Positions 47,711 to 58,950 of a stretch of DNA of 64,000 nucleotides are shown in pieces. The position numbers were made by a program, and so were the translations under genes. Under the pieces are notes generated by a model that ran no database searches, was not told where the DNA came from, and was given only the letters and a program-made list of their open reading frames with translations. The stretch is from Apricaphanius iberus (lineage: Eukaryota; Chordata; Actinopteri; Cyprinodontiformes; Aphaniidae), in the NCBI GenBank assembly GCA_028564705.1, contig JAPXFQ010000189.1, positions 620,001 to 684,000 of the forward strand. The letters run 5' to 3'. The first letter of the stretch is position 1. Every line of letters starts with the position of its first letter.

Positions 47711-50700
47711 TATTACCACCTACATCAGCCGCGGACAGCAAGATCAGTAGGAGGATTTGTTACAAAAATGTAAATGTATGGCCCTTATTAACCGCCTTTA
47801 TTATAACCAGTTCTTTGCACAATTTATATAGAACACACTTATTTTCCAATGATGAATGTAATTTCATATATTGTGCTGCACTATAACAAAGTCAAAAAAG
47901 TCCAAACTTGTTCACAGAGCAACTTTATTGTTTCTAAGATATATTCACATTCATACTTTATTTGGCTATAAAATTGAAGAGACTGTCAAATAACAAGAGA
48001 TAAGAGTGCAACAATTCAAAAATACATTATTGATCCCAGAGGGAAATTAAGTGTTGCTCATAACAAATTCAGCTAATTAGTCAAAGCCAACAACACCAAA
48101 GATGTCACACATTTTTTTGCAAAATATTAGTTTTGCAAAAATTTCAAACAGGAGCCCTATATTTATTGCATACTGCTCAAGCATAACATTACGCCCATTA
48201 ACTACACAATTGGAAAAGAACTTCACATTATGCGCGTGTCTCTGTTTCACCAGGCTAGCCCAAAAGCACCGCATTCCGGGCCGTTTCAGAAACCAAACGA
48301 GTAATTACATTGGGGTATGTACTCAGAAATGGGCCAGTATGATTCACTGGGCGAGACTTGTGGGACTCATTTACAACCAATTGGCGTGATTGACACAATA
48401 TTAGCAGACGTCACCAAACAACCGACATTTGTAAAATTTGAAGAGTTGCTAGGGAAGCTGAGTGGAAGGAAAATCAAATTTAAAAAAAATCTAAGACAAG
48501 TGGACCAATTGTTGCATAAAAGAGGCAACCATTACTGCTTCTTTCATTGTCAATCTCTTGTTATTCTCTGCTGCTGTGGGCGTCTTTTGGCATTGACGTC
48601 ACTCACTGCCATTACAGTCGCAATATGCTGCTATGTAAGCAAATTCCTTAAAGGTCCAATTTTGTATAGGGACAAGACGACTGAGAAGACCAAGATAGCA
48701 TATATTCCCTGTCGTAGCAGACGGGCCTGTTAAGAGCAGTGCTGGCCTGAGGCTGTGCAGCCCCAAACTCAAACTTTGCATTCTGACAGCAGTTGTTCAG
48801 TTACTTCAAAAACTCTGAAAACGTCCTTAGGAATGTGATGTACATTCGCTCATCTTTTGAATTAAAACACATGGAGCAAATTTACTTCACATGAAAATCA
48901 ATAGGCCCTACTCCATACCAGCTTTCAATGGAGGGCTTTTAACAGATACTGAGTTCTGCAATCATCGGCCATCAGCTATAAGATATGCTTTGCTTGTTTT
49001 TTCCGCTAATAACACATCAAATTTGAAGACACAATGTTTAATTGCTGCCTCATATCATGAGCAGATTACCAGTGTTATTCCACTCACAAGTCAATGGTTA
49101 TAATGCTGTGTCTAATCTGTGTAGATTTGTCACATGGCATTTGAATGCATATGATTGTACAAAAGTAAAAAAGGGCAGGCAATGACTAAAAGCTCCATTG
49201 TACATATGACATTAAAAAAATAAATCACACAGCCTTTTAATTTCAAGAGCTGCTAAAGTGAAATAAAACTTGTTAAACATATTTTTATAAGGCTTGATAA
49301 ATTTCACAAATCTCTCTAAACAGGTTACATAAATTGAAAAAAAAAATGGTTGCACTATAATATAGGGAAGGAGGTTTTTACCATATAAAGTAACTTAAAA
49401 CATTACACTGAAAAAACCCCAGAAATGTTAGATAAGATGTTATTGAGGTAGTAAATAATAAAAATAACACTTAAATAATAAAAAATACGGATACTTAACC
49501 TCTACATGTGATTCTCACTCACATAAAAGCTAGCATTACGACCACAGCACAGCTAGTTCCTGAAGTAAGTTAGAAAAGTAGCCATTATAAACTAAATAAG
49601 TCACTACTGCAAAGTAATGGAATTACTTTCCGGGTTAATTTTTTCCCCTCATAACAAACATCAAAGAGATAGTTATTAAAGAGGATTTTGATGAGGATCT
49701 TCTGTTATTATTCGCTTCTTACAGCCACTAAAGCATGGTGCTATGCTCTTTTGTTGATAGGTTGAACTAATTCTACCAAATGTCAAAGAGCTCTAGGTCC
49801 AAAAAAGATCCAAACTTTTCAGTTTTAAGAACATCTGACTATAAAATGCAGAAATATTGTTGTAAATAATGGTTCTAAGTCAAAAGGGTATGTGGATGTT
49901 TTAAATGTGCAGCTACATCAGACTGCAATAAATATTCTCCCTCTATAGAGGTGAGACGTGGTCAGAGTAAAACATTTTCTTTTTCTTTTTTAGCCTTAAT
50001 GATAAACTCCTATTTTGCCTTTACAAATAAAAAAATGGAATTTCTCTTTTGTTTTATGTCTGCCAAGGTGCTAGTTGTGTTTATATTTACCATATTTGTG
50101 CTCAAATAAATGTACATAATGTGGCCAGAATTTAGAATAAATGCAGACGTAATACGTAAGGTGAATAAGAGTCCATTGCATCAGTGCAATATTAGCAATA
50201 TTTTTGGAGCAGATTTTTTTTCAGGTTCGAACAAAGGTGACCCAAAAACAACAACAAAAAAACCCCTAAAAGACCCAACAACAAAAAAATGCATCTTTGA
50301 ATTTCTTCCGCCTCAGTCCTCAATCAAGCAAGTCAGTGAAAAGCAGCAAATACTTTCAACTCAGAAGCTGGAACAGCAGGGATTGTTAGGTTTTTCTCCA
50401 AAAACAATGTTTATTCCTTTATTAAAGTGAGTCACGCTTTCATCCCTTACGAAGTACCTGAATCATCATCAGCCCATTTTAGCTCCAGATACAGAAGCAC
50501 TAATCTTGTGCCTGTGTAAGCACTGATCCAAGATTTTGTAAAACAACTTCCAACAGTGAATGTTTTTGCTCCGCTCTTGCTCATCAGGTAAACAGAGTTT
50601 CCCATAAACCACTGGGTAATCGCACGCCAATGCTTGCTGTACTTTCCAAAAAAGCTACGAGATAGCCAGGTGTTCTGAACATCTTTTAAAGATTCTCCGA

Positions 50701-53208
50701 CTGTTAAGCTTCTTGTAACAGCTTTTTTTACCTTTAAGTACCTGAAGATCTAATATCTGATTTTATAAAGGTGAAATCTTGATTGTGTAAGTTGAATCCT
50801 GAAGAATATGAAAGTAAGAGCTCAACAGAATCGCACAGGCTGCTAAAATAAAACAAAAAAAAGAAGTGCAAAATCCCAGTTGCATACGAGTGCTGTTGAA
50901 AATGACTGCATCCCTCTTGGGAGTCGACAGTGGGAGATGCGGGACTTGATGAATCAAGGACCTTTTGTTTGCAGCAAAATGATTGCTTCAGCCTACTTGG
51001 AAAAAGAACATCGCGTTGGCAGCCTTTGCCAGGTTGGGAGACAGTAATTTGTGGCCATTTAGGTTTGAAGCTTCCGCAAAGAGGGACTGCAGAGAGCAAG
51101 GTCATTTAAAGAGGATGCAAAATGTAATGATGTGTCCAATGAAGGGTGTTTAAGTGTGTCTGCTCTACTTGATATGAGCTGCAGCTCAACACGCCACAGC
51201 GACACTCGCAGTAATGAAAGAGACACACAGGGATCTTATGAGGACGTAAAAACTAAACAGATCCGAGAAGCAAATGTGATAATCCAGATTAAGAAATACC
51301 CTGAAATGTTCTCTTTTAGGTCTTTTAATAATTTGGGAAATAAGCAGAATCTTATAAATTTTTTTGAATTATTAAGATGCACCTCTAGCCTAAGTAGAGA
51401 AGAATATAAATGTGCACCAAAATATGAAACATTTTGCTTTTGTTGCATTTAGCATGAAACTTGTATATCGACACACAATGCAAGACAGACCTCCAAGACT
51501 GCAATTTAGCACTAAAAAACAAAAACTGAAACAACACGTTGGACTGAACATGGAAGAGAAAAATGAGGCAAAGAGGTATTCAGTATTCAGTTCTCATTTT
51601 GAGAATCCATGTGATTTGTTGTCCGTGATTTATGGCCAAGCAGTTTATAGTGATGGACAAACAGACAGATGAATAAGCCTTTCTCTTTTGTCTGTGTTTA
51701 AGGCTACTATTATGAGTCACTATTAAAATTAAAATAAGCACCTTATAAGTAATGAAACGCTATATGATAGCCTGGCAACTAATCGTATATATTTAAATAC
51801 ATATAGTCTGGCCATGAATCATAGACCAACCATGTCCTGGGGCGGAATCTTGTCTTTCAAACTGTCTCTGCACGCCATTGGACAGCACTAAGATCAATCA
51901 AAGCAATAAACAGCTTGGTGTATTCATAGCGACGGATATCAGTCAACCGGCCAGTCATGTCGTCCAATAACATTGATCAACTTCTGCCATTTTTTGTTAT
52001 TTTTTCCAGAAAAAAAGGGTGAATTTCTAGTTTACTGACAAGAGAACGCTCCTGAGCCGTTACACTTAGCCAAGCCAATGGTAACCCTGCTGAGGCTACA
52101 ATGGAGCATACATGCAGAGCAAAATCTTTGCTAATATTTGATTTATAACAGTGTAAAACATTTTTAAAATGACAAAATATGAGCCATGTTGAGATAGTGT
52201 TATGCTTTTTAAATATATCAAAAAATGCAGCGGTTAGAACAAAGGTAAGATATTTTCAAAACAAATTTGGCACATTGTTGAGAGTAACTTCCAGAATATT
52301 TCCCCCCCGACTCATACTCTATATTAATAGAAGGATTGGGAATTAAATTTAGCCAATATAAAAAATAAATTTAACAATAGCCATTCTATATTACCTTGCT
52401 GCTGTTACAGCTGAATTTCCCATTCGTGAGACAACAAATGATTATTCTATTCAATTCCATTTTGTTCTTTTTTAAGCATTTTTAATTACTCTTCAAATAT
52501 TTAATGTGATCTCTTAAAGAAAAAGATAGAAAACCAGTGAAAATAAAACCCACAAATTATGAATCCCTATATATTGACTATTGTGCATCAATAAATAATC
52601 CACAATTCAACATCTACATAGGAACACACCAGAAAAGGCCAAAGAAAAACATTTGAATTACAAATAATTATTTTTATTATTACTATTTAATGCCCAGCTA
52701 TGCCTTTGACCTCCATCAACACACCCACACACATCAGTGTCAACACTTCAGATATTTTAGTAAAAATATTTACTATTTTAAAACAGCAAAAAGCGATTCA
52801 CTACAATCTCTTCAGGGAAAAATAAAATCATAAAAGCGTAAGCCAGAGAATCAATTCCTATTAAATGAATACTCAAGATGCTAACATCACTTTTTACCTT
52901 TTTGTTTTTCTGATGCTTCATATATTACTTTAAATACACATCTTCAAAGGTAACGGCAAATAGCCTGCACAACTTTTATTTTGCTTTGCATTATAGTGAA
53001 CTACTTAAACCACAATATAGTTTGAATAAAAACATAGCAGCCAATATGGTTTGAGGTAGCCTAGTTTTCCAGAATTTACCTGCTTTTCAGCAAATACTGT
53101 AAATAAAAGAGTGGCACATGAAGAAGAGGCAATAAAAGCCGTCAAAACGAGTCTAAAAGCAGTTGAGACAGGGCCAGTCTCGCAGTTTAAAAAAGAAACA
53201 CGATTTTC
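47711..53208. other. Non-coding stretch, no gene seen
   Basis: A LINE-tail-like motif ('ttattgatcccagagggaaatt') lies at about 48027-48048. Blocks at about 48280-48720 and 51780-52230 look like old unclassified repeats (moderate GC, no coherent coding). The 138-codon frame at 48317-48733 and 123-codon frame at 50734-51105 have no known domain. Short poly-A and poly-T runs occur. Confidence 0.4.
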
Positions 53209-53212
53209 CTAC

Positions 53213-53440
53213 CTGTGTGAGACGGCTGCGGAGCTCCTCTGCAGTCGCTGTCCACTTCCAGCCGCCACAGATTACAGCGCGAGCTCTACTCCTCCGTGAG
53301 AGCGTGTTCGGTCCCGCGAGGCAGTCAAGAAAAAGATAAACTGCGCGGATAATGAGCGCGCGCTGCGCCACTGCCGCTGCCTGCGCGACAGAGATACCGA
53401 CTCACGGCGCGTGGGGATGAGAGAGGACAACACAGAAAGA
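53213..53440 (-). promoter_or_regulatory. CpG-rich promoter and non-coding first exon (inferred)
   Basis: About two dozen CpGs fall in 53221-53415, against almost none around it, the mark of an unmethylated vertebrate promoter. On the minus strand this segment has no ATG in any frame from about 53478 down to 53213. It ends in TCACACAG|GTAGGA, a strong donor, giving an exon end at 53213. The upstream limit is not visible, and no TATA box is evident, as usual for CpG promoters. The nearest downstream minus-strand acceptor with a coding exon is the ZNF385-type exon at 6345. This is probably the 5' untranslated exon of that gene. It could instead serve a gene or lncRNA whose other exons I missed. 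Confidence 0.6.
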
Positions 53441-53479
53441 CCAAAATGAAATCAGTCGGTGAGAAAACAGAGCGAGAGG

Positions 53480-54334
53480 CATAAACGCCAGAGCGTTTGA
53501 AATGTTAAACGTCTAAAAGGAGAAAAACTTATGAAAACTGCTTGTTTTTCTGTAGATTTTCGCAACAGAACTGAATAAAGGATGTTTTATCCCATAAACA
53601 AACATGCATACGCTTCTAAAAAACAAGTCATAGATCAATATTAAATTTAAAAACTGTTTAGTTTCACATCCACACCAGCTTTACAGAAGGAGCTAAAGTA
53701 TGTGCTGTAGACAAGGGGCATGTTTCTGATGTGCCCAAAATGGCTCTTTACCTTGGGTGCCACTGCCCTAAGGGTCAACACAAGTGTTAAAAAAAGTTAT
53801 CTTTTCCACCTAGAGGTTTTCTTATACTTATTGTGATGCCTGTTGCTATTGGAAAACAAAGTGCCTATATTGTGTACAGTGTAAAAACAGAACATAATAT
53901 GGCTGGATAGCAAATGAAAATAGTATGGAAGAGAATTAGGGCCACTGGAAAGAAAAGTCAGAATGCTGATTCTGGATTGCTCTGAGTCAATTATAGTACA
54001 AAATCTAAAGTGTATGGACTGATCAAACTTAAAAATTTATTATTTTATGCTGAACAGATATTGTTTGAAACTCATTTTAGGGAAACTTTCTTAACACATA
54101 TGAAAAGAGGAATCTCCTTGTTTTTTTCTATTAAAAATAAGCTATGAATGAAATAAAACAGCATTATTCCTAGCTGAAGTATGCAGAAATAGCTAACAGG
54201 CTGAATTAACAAACTCACACTGAGTACAAAGATATTCTCCACAGCTGTTTTTTTTTTAAATCTATGAATTGTGGTTTTAAACTCATAGCAAAAATAAATC
54301 ATCACCAATCAGAAGCTAAAAATTTAACATTCAA
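53480..54334. other. Non-coding stretch upstream of the CpG island
   Basis: If the minus-strand promoter is real, this is its immediate upstream region. No repeats or coding recognised. The minus-strand 78-codon frame at 54072-54308 is AT-rich and hydrophobic by composition. Confidence 0.4.
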
Positions 54335-54660
54335 TGCAACTAGTTACCTTCAGAAGTCACCTTATTAGTTAATAAAATCGACCTGTGTGCAATTTTACAC
54401 AGCTCAGGGACAGGTTATAAAACTATATGTCAAACTTTTACCGGCTCAGGCCTGTGGTACTCCAGAGGAGCTATAGATGTCCAAAGGTCAAGTGGAAGAA
54501 TCCGTTCACATGATTCACAACTAGTCATCCACTGGTTTTAACAAAAAGCGGCAAGAATTAACTGTGAAGTTTTGTTTGTGATTTGTCTCAAGTCGCTTAC
54601 AGAAAACAGCAAACATACAGAGGGATGGGCTCTGGTCAGATGAGACATTACACTAAAGTC
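54335..54660 (+). mobile_element. Tc1-like relic, plus-oriented transposase
   Basis: 'cagaagtcaccttattagtt' and 'gacctgtgtgcaattt' (54350-54395) are the leader region. 'ctccagaggagctatagatg' and 'gtggaagaatccgttcacatga' (54460-54515) are the DNA-binding part. 'gggctctggtcagatgagac' (54629-54648) encodes the LWSDE motif with the first catalytic Asp. Same family as 6425-7320 and 21490-21720, opposite strand. No open frame remains. Confidence 0.62.
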
Positions 54661-57037
54661 ACATTAAACTTACAATAACAAAAAATACATGCCTCTATAT
54701 TAAGTTCAACACACTCAATAATACCCATTCCTCTTTAAAAGCAAAGCCATTAAGAAAGTTAAAACGTTTTTGTCATTACATATGGTGTTACCTTGCTTTG
54801 TTTATTCAAACAAGTCTAAACAAATTGCTTGATAGTAGATTTTTCGAAAGACTAAGTGGAATTTTAGAGCCTAAAAACAATGCTAATGTTTGCCTATTAA
54901 AAGTTCTTCTAAAAACCTGCTCCAACCTAATGGCCTTTTGGGCTAAAATAAAAAATCTCACGGAGTCAAAGGCCAATGCTTTCTCAATGTGTTATGTCAA
55001 ATCCCCTCCACCTCTAGGTCGTATTTGTGTCACGTAAGGTACCATCACCAGGCATCCTTTGCCAATCCCAGCCCTGTCATAGCCTCTCATTAACATTGTT
55101 GGGCTGCGTTCAACAGCAGATGCCTGCAGATGACTCGGGCGTACAGTGACACCGGGACATGCCTGCGTGCACTGCGGCTAGCTCACTATGTGTGTGTGTT
55201 TGTGTCTAAGTCAGCTGTCAGCCAGATAGTGATGCATGAATGGTGGAAACATACTTGGAGTTTGAGCTATGTCCTTCGCAATGAAGTCCTTTGACGCCCT
55301 GCTTGACCTCACCATAAGGTATCTGCCCTAAAAATAAAGGAGCTCATGTGTTTGTCCTCGTGGTCTTCGCTTCTTGGTGCAGAGACAAAAGGAAAACCAA
55401 ACAGATGCATGCACTGAGGACCTCCATTGTAGAAGAATCAACCTCCTGCTGTTATGGTTGAAATAAAATGTGTCTAGACCGGTCATCAAGCTCCATCCAT
55501 CAGCCTTAATGACATCCCTCAGCTCCATCATCATCTTGAGTGCTTTCATTAAAGAACATTTTTATTCCTCTGCGCCTGGAATCATCAAGAAATTCGCCAT
55601 GACGCTGAGCTGCGTGTTTTGGCTCAACCCGGTCACCATGGCAATATGTGTGTAATTTTTTTTTTTTTGATTAACTCATTTTTTGCCTTTCAACTTTAAC
55701 AATTGATTGAGATGATACTTTCAGGATGCCAGCGGTTCATTTAAAAAAAGATGGAGTGGGAATGTAAAAGAAAAGAATTGTAGTGCTGTGGAAGCTGGAG
55801 CCACAGAATGGCGGCACTTCACAGCCTGGAACAGAGCAACCCCCAACGTTTAAGGGTTTTTGAGCTTAACTACAATATACTGACTCATTTAATTTTAGGA
55901 GGGTTTTTTTTGTTTTTCATGAAGTATGTGTCATTTATAGTCTTCTGTTTGTGATGATTGAATTACACTTATTGTCTGAATGCCATCTAAAAATTTGGCC
56001 CAGCTAGGAATATTAGTTCTATCTTTTCAATGTGACAAATGTCAGGAAATGAAAATGACATACTATCTGAACTGATGAGGTTTTACCGGAAAATTAAACC
56101 ATCAATCAAGCTTTCAAGTTGACAAACTATGATTTTTTCTTCTATGCCCTTTGGTTTGTGAAGAAACGAAAGTGTATGAAAGTCTCAAATTAGATGGATG
56201 TGTGGGTTCATTTAAGTTGCCAGTATTTTTTTGTTCAATAGTCATAATTCAAAATTAAAATTGTATCTGAGGCAAGGGTCACTTTTATTTTCCGTATATT
56301 TTTTTTAAGCTTGATTGAAAAAAGGCTAAAGACTGTTCATTTTGATAGATTAGTATTAATACCTCTGATAGCTGTGTGCAAATGCTCAGACATTTTCCAC
56401 TTTACGCACAGAGGAGAGGTAAATAAAATCAAACCAAAAGATTCCCACGAAAGCATCTGAGGATCATCTCAGACCTGAACACCATACTCAATGCATCTCG
56501 CTAACCGGGGGCTGACAGCACGTTGAAAAGTTATTGCAGTTTTTTGCTTCCTAAAGCCCAGTGTCGTACCAAACACCGCCTCTTGCGTGAGATTTCCTCC
56601 TGCACGGCTTGTGAGTCAGGAAATGGCTCTTTCAGAAAGAAAATGTTCCCCTATTACAAAACTTTGACTGGAGTGGCGCTTAACTTTAGTCTCCAGTGTG
56701 GTATTCATGTGCGTATTCATCCTTCAGAACATCAAAACCCATATGAGAGGTCATCGGTCCAAAGCAAAAAAACAAAACCTCATGACATAAAATCTCAGCA
56801 GCAATCCTACTAATAGTAATTTCAATTACTAAGGAACAGAAACTATAAATGAAGCTATAAGGGGACTCAAGCCATTTATTTCTTGTTCCATGTCCATACA
56901 AGTGCAGAGATCAGGAAGGTCATCAGATCTAAAACATAAGCCAAATCAAATATGCATATCACAAAAATGAAGTCCATACTGGATCGGTTGTGGCCCGTGT
57001 TAACGGTGATTACCACTCTTGCTGTTGACCCTCAGGG
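54661..57037. other. Non-coding stretch, no gene seen
   Basis: Mixed sequence with short homopolymers. Frames at 54798-55037, 55470-55655 and 56523-56813 have no recognisable domains. Confidence 0.4.
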
Positions 57038-57200
57038 TGCCGGTGGACTACTGTTGGTCAACGAAGAAGAGAAGGAAGACATGTTGGTAGGCAGAGAGAG
57101 GATTGTAAATTCAAGAGAGTGGAATTGAGAGTAGGGACTTTGAATGTTGGGACTATGACAGGTAAAGCTAGAGAACATGTGGATATGATACAGAGAAGGA
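57038..57200 (+). mobile_element. RTE-type LINE fragment, 5' end
   Basis: A leader around 'ggtgccggtggactactgttg' (57037-57057) is followed by RVGTLNVGTMTGKAREHVDM (about 57130-57190), the start of the endonuclease of RTE-clade elements. The similarity then stops. With the 3' piece at 58555-58950 in the same orientation it may be one heavily deleted copy. Confidence 0.7.
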
Positions 57201-57338
57201 CTGAGAGTCGTCACGGGAGGAACCAAGAGCAGGTAACCAAGAGGATGAATCCAGACTGTAAGAGGGGTGAGTATTGAGAATAACTGAGTGGTGAGGATTA
57301 GAATGTTTGTTGTTGAAGACATTTTTTCTTACTTGTAG

Positions 57339-57696
57339 CTCGTTGAACGAAAGCTTAGAGGAAGGTAAGTTGAACTGTGGTTGGCTGGAGGTGGATGTGT
57401 GTGTTCCCCGATTACTTTCTGTTGTTTTTTTGCAAGTGGATGACCTGAAAGAGTCCAGATGATTTCCAGGAATGAAGGTGAGTTCTTCTTTTCTCTGCAG
57501 GTGGAGGTGTTGCTGAGCAGACAGGCAAACAGCTTGGTGACAGCGATGGAGTCGGTGGGTGTTGATGAGATTACCATGCGGGGAGCAGTGCAGAAGCTGA
57601 CCAGGCAGGAACCTAGACTGATGAATTCTCTTGGCTTGGAAGGTTGCAGAGGAAGGCCACTAGAAACCCATGGAGGATCTAAGAGGATAATGGAAG
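57339..57696 (+). other. Two exon-like segments with strong splice signals, function unknown
   Basis: Segment 1 (57339-57364) lies between 'ttttttcttacttgtag' and GAAG|GTAAGT. Segment 2 (57501-57696) lies between 'ttcttcttttctctgcag' and GAAG|GTAAGT. In segment 2 only one plus-strand frame is open throughout (VEVLLSRQANSLVTAMES, GVDEITMRGAVQKLTRQE and onward), with no family I recognise. The donors are excellent and the pyrimidine tracts good. The segments lie between RTE fragments, about 4 kb from the CpG island and on the opposite strand, so they could belong to a divergent lncRNA, an unknown gene, or be chance. Confidence 0.3.
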
Positions 57697-57946
57697 GTAA
57701 GTCAAAGTCACCTAATTTTGAGCAAAAGTTTCTTATTTGGGATCTTGGGAGGTAACTTTGTCTTATACCACGCTAAAAGGGAGAAACGACTGGTGTCAGC
57801 CTGCAGGAGCCGCTCCCCTTTTTAGCTGGATGGTGATGATGACCAACGAGGAACACCTGTTGCTGCTGCCTGCCCCGCCCTACAGAGAATGTTAGAGAAA
57901 GAATACCAACACACCCACTCTCCAGCACACAGCCACAAAATCCTAA

Positions 57947-58355
57947 TGCTGCGTTCAGACCGCAGGCTTTGTCAGCGCCAGCAACGTCAAGACTACATGT
58001 TAAGTCTATGGTGGAGGCCGTTGGAGTAGCGTCACGGTCTCTGTGGCGCTTTGTGAACTTTGGCTCCGTCAACTTTTAAAGCTTTTCCTGCGTTTCAAGC
58101 TTCAAAGCTCGTTGAGCTAGTGGAACCCTTTGACGTTCCTAACGCTCTTGACACAGCAAGGCAACCAATCAGAGCGACACACTGTAGTGACGTTGCCCAA
58201 CGTCGACGCTGCCTAACCAACCACGATCCGCGAGTGTTTAAAACATCCAGCAGAGAAAGGTCCGCCTACGAGCTTTGCGAGATTCAGTTTAAAGATGTAT
58301 CTTCTGTATATATGCGTCAAACTAGTCGCTTTATGAGCCTTGCCTGACCGCAGCA
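57947..58355. mobile_element. PIF/Harbinger-like MITE, 409 bp
   Basis: It starts TGCTGCGTTCAGACCGCAGGC and ends GCCTTGCCTGACCGCAGCA, imperfect inverted repeats, flanked by TAA on both sides (57944-57946 and 58356-58358). Three-base TWA duplications are the PIF/Harbinger signature. No transposase is encoded. CpG content is higher than in the surroundings. Confidence 0.7.
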
Positions 58356-58554
58356 TAATGATTCTATGCATTCAGTAGAGAACAACCATTAGTGGGTTTG
58401 GCCTATAGCCAGTAAGGCCAAAAGAAGTAATTTTGAAAAGGGCAGATTAATGTGCCAATAGTCAAAAAAGGGTCCGATAAGTAGAGAATGACCGACAGTA
58501 GGTGTGATGATAGCCGATAGTTGTTCTTAAAAGGTTGGTAGTTTACGGGTGATA

Positions 58555-58950
58555 CAGTGATGGAAATTAGGAAGAGACAGAAAGCAGAACTGGAGATTAC
58601 AGAACGCAAGATGTTGAGATTCTCTTTGGGAGTCACGGGGATAGATGATAGATAGAGGATGAATGCGTACATCAGAGGATCAGCTCATGTTTTACGTTTT
58701 GGAGATAGTCAGAGATAACAGACCGAGATGGTTTGGACATGTTCAGATGGGAGACAAAGATTATCTTGGTAGAAGGATGCTGAGATTGGACCCACAAGGC
58801 AGGGTGTGGGGAGGAAGCCAAAAAAGGAGATTCATGCATGTGCTAAAAGAGCAAGTTAGTTGGTGTGAAGTTCAGATGATATGACTAAATGGAGACAGCT
58901 AATTTACTGTGCCAAACCGTGAAGAGAAAAGCTGAAAGACAGAAGAAGGA
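58555..58950 (+). mobile_element. RTE-type LINE fragment, 3' end
   Basis: It reads EIRKRQKAELEITERKMLRFSLGV, stops, then MNAYIRGSAHV and onward through frameshifts to a GRKPKK block. This is the same C-terminal region as the minus-strand copy at 15119-15910. The end near 58935-58950 ('gctgaaagacagaagaag') matches the usual RTE terminus. The piece is bounded on the left by unexplained sequence (58380-58550) next to the MITE. Confidence 0.78.

Larger units (their letters stand above)
6346..53212 (-). other. Inferred first intron (about 47 kb) of the ZNF385-family gene
   Basis: The interval is bounded on the minus strand by a strong donor (CAG|GTAGGA, intron GT at 53212-53211) and the acceptor TTTAG just before 6345. 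No other credible host exon on that strand was found between them, and the interior is mostly transposon relics and simple repeats. Large 5' introns are usual in this gene family. An unseen small exon inside, or two unrelated transcripts, would change the picture. Transcript data would decide. Confidence 0.5.

Noticed and set aside
48317..48733. 138-codon plus-strand frame
   Set aside because: No domain, unusual Cys/Leu-rich composition, and the surroundings look like old repeat sequence. Probably chance.
50734..51105. 123-codon minus-strand frame
   Set aside because: Lacks any recognised motif or splice context. Phe/Ser-rich translation of pyrimidine-rich DNA.
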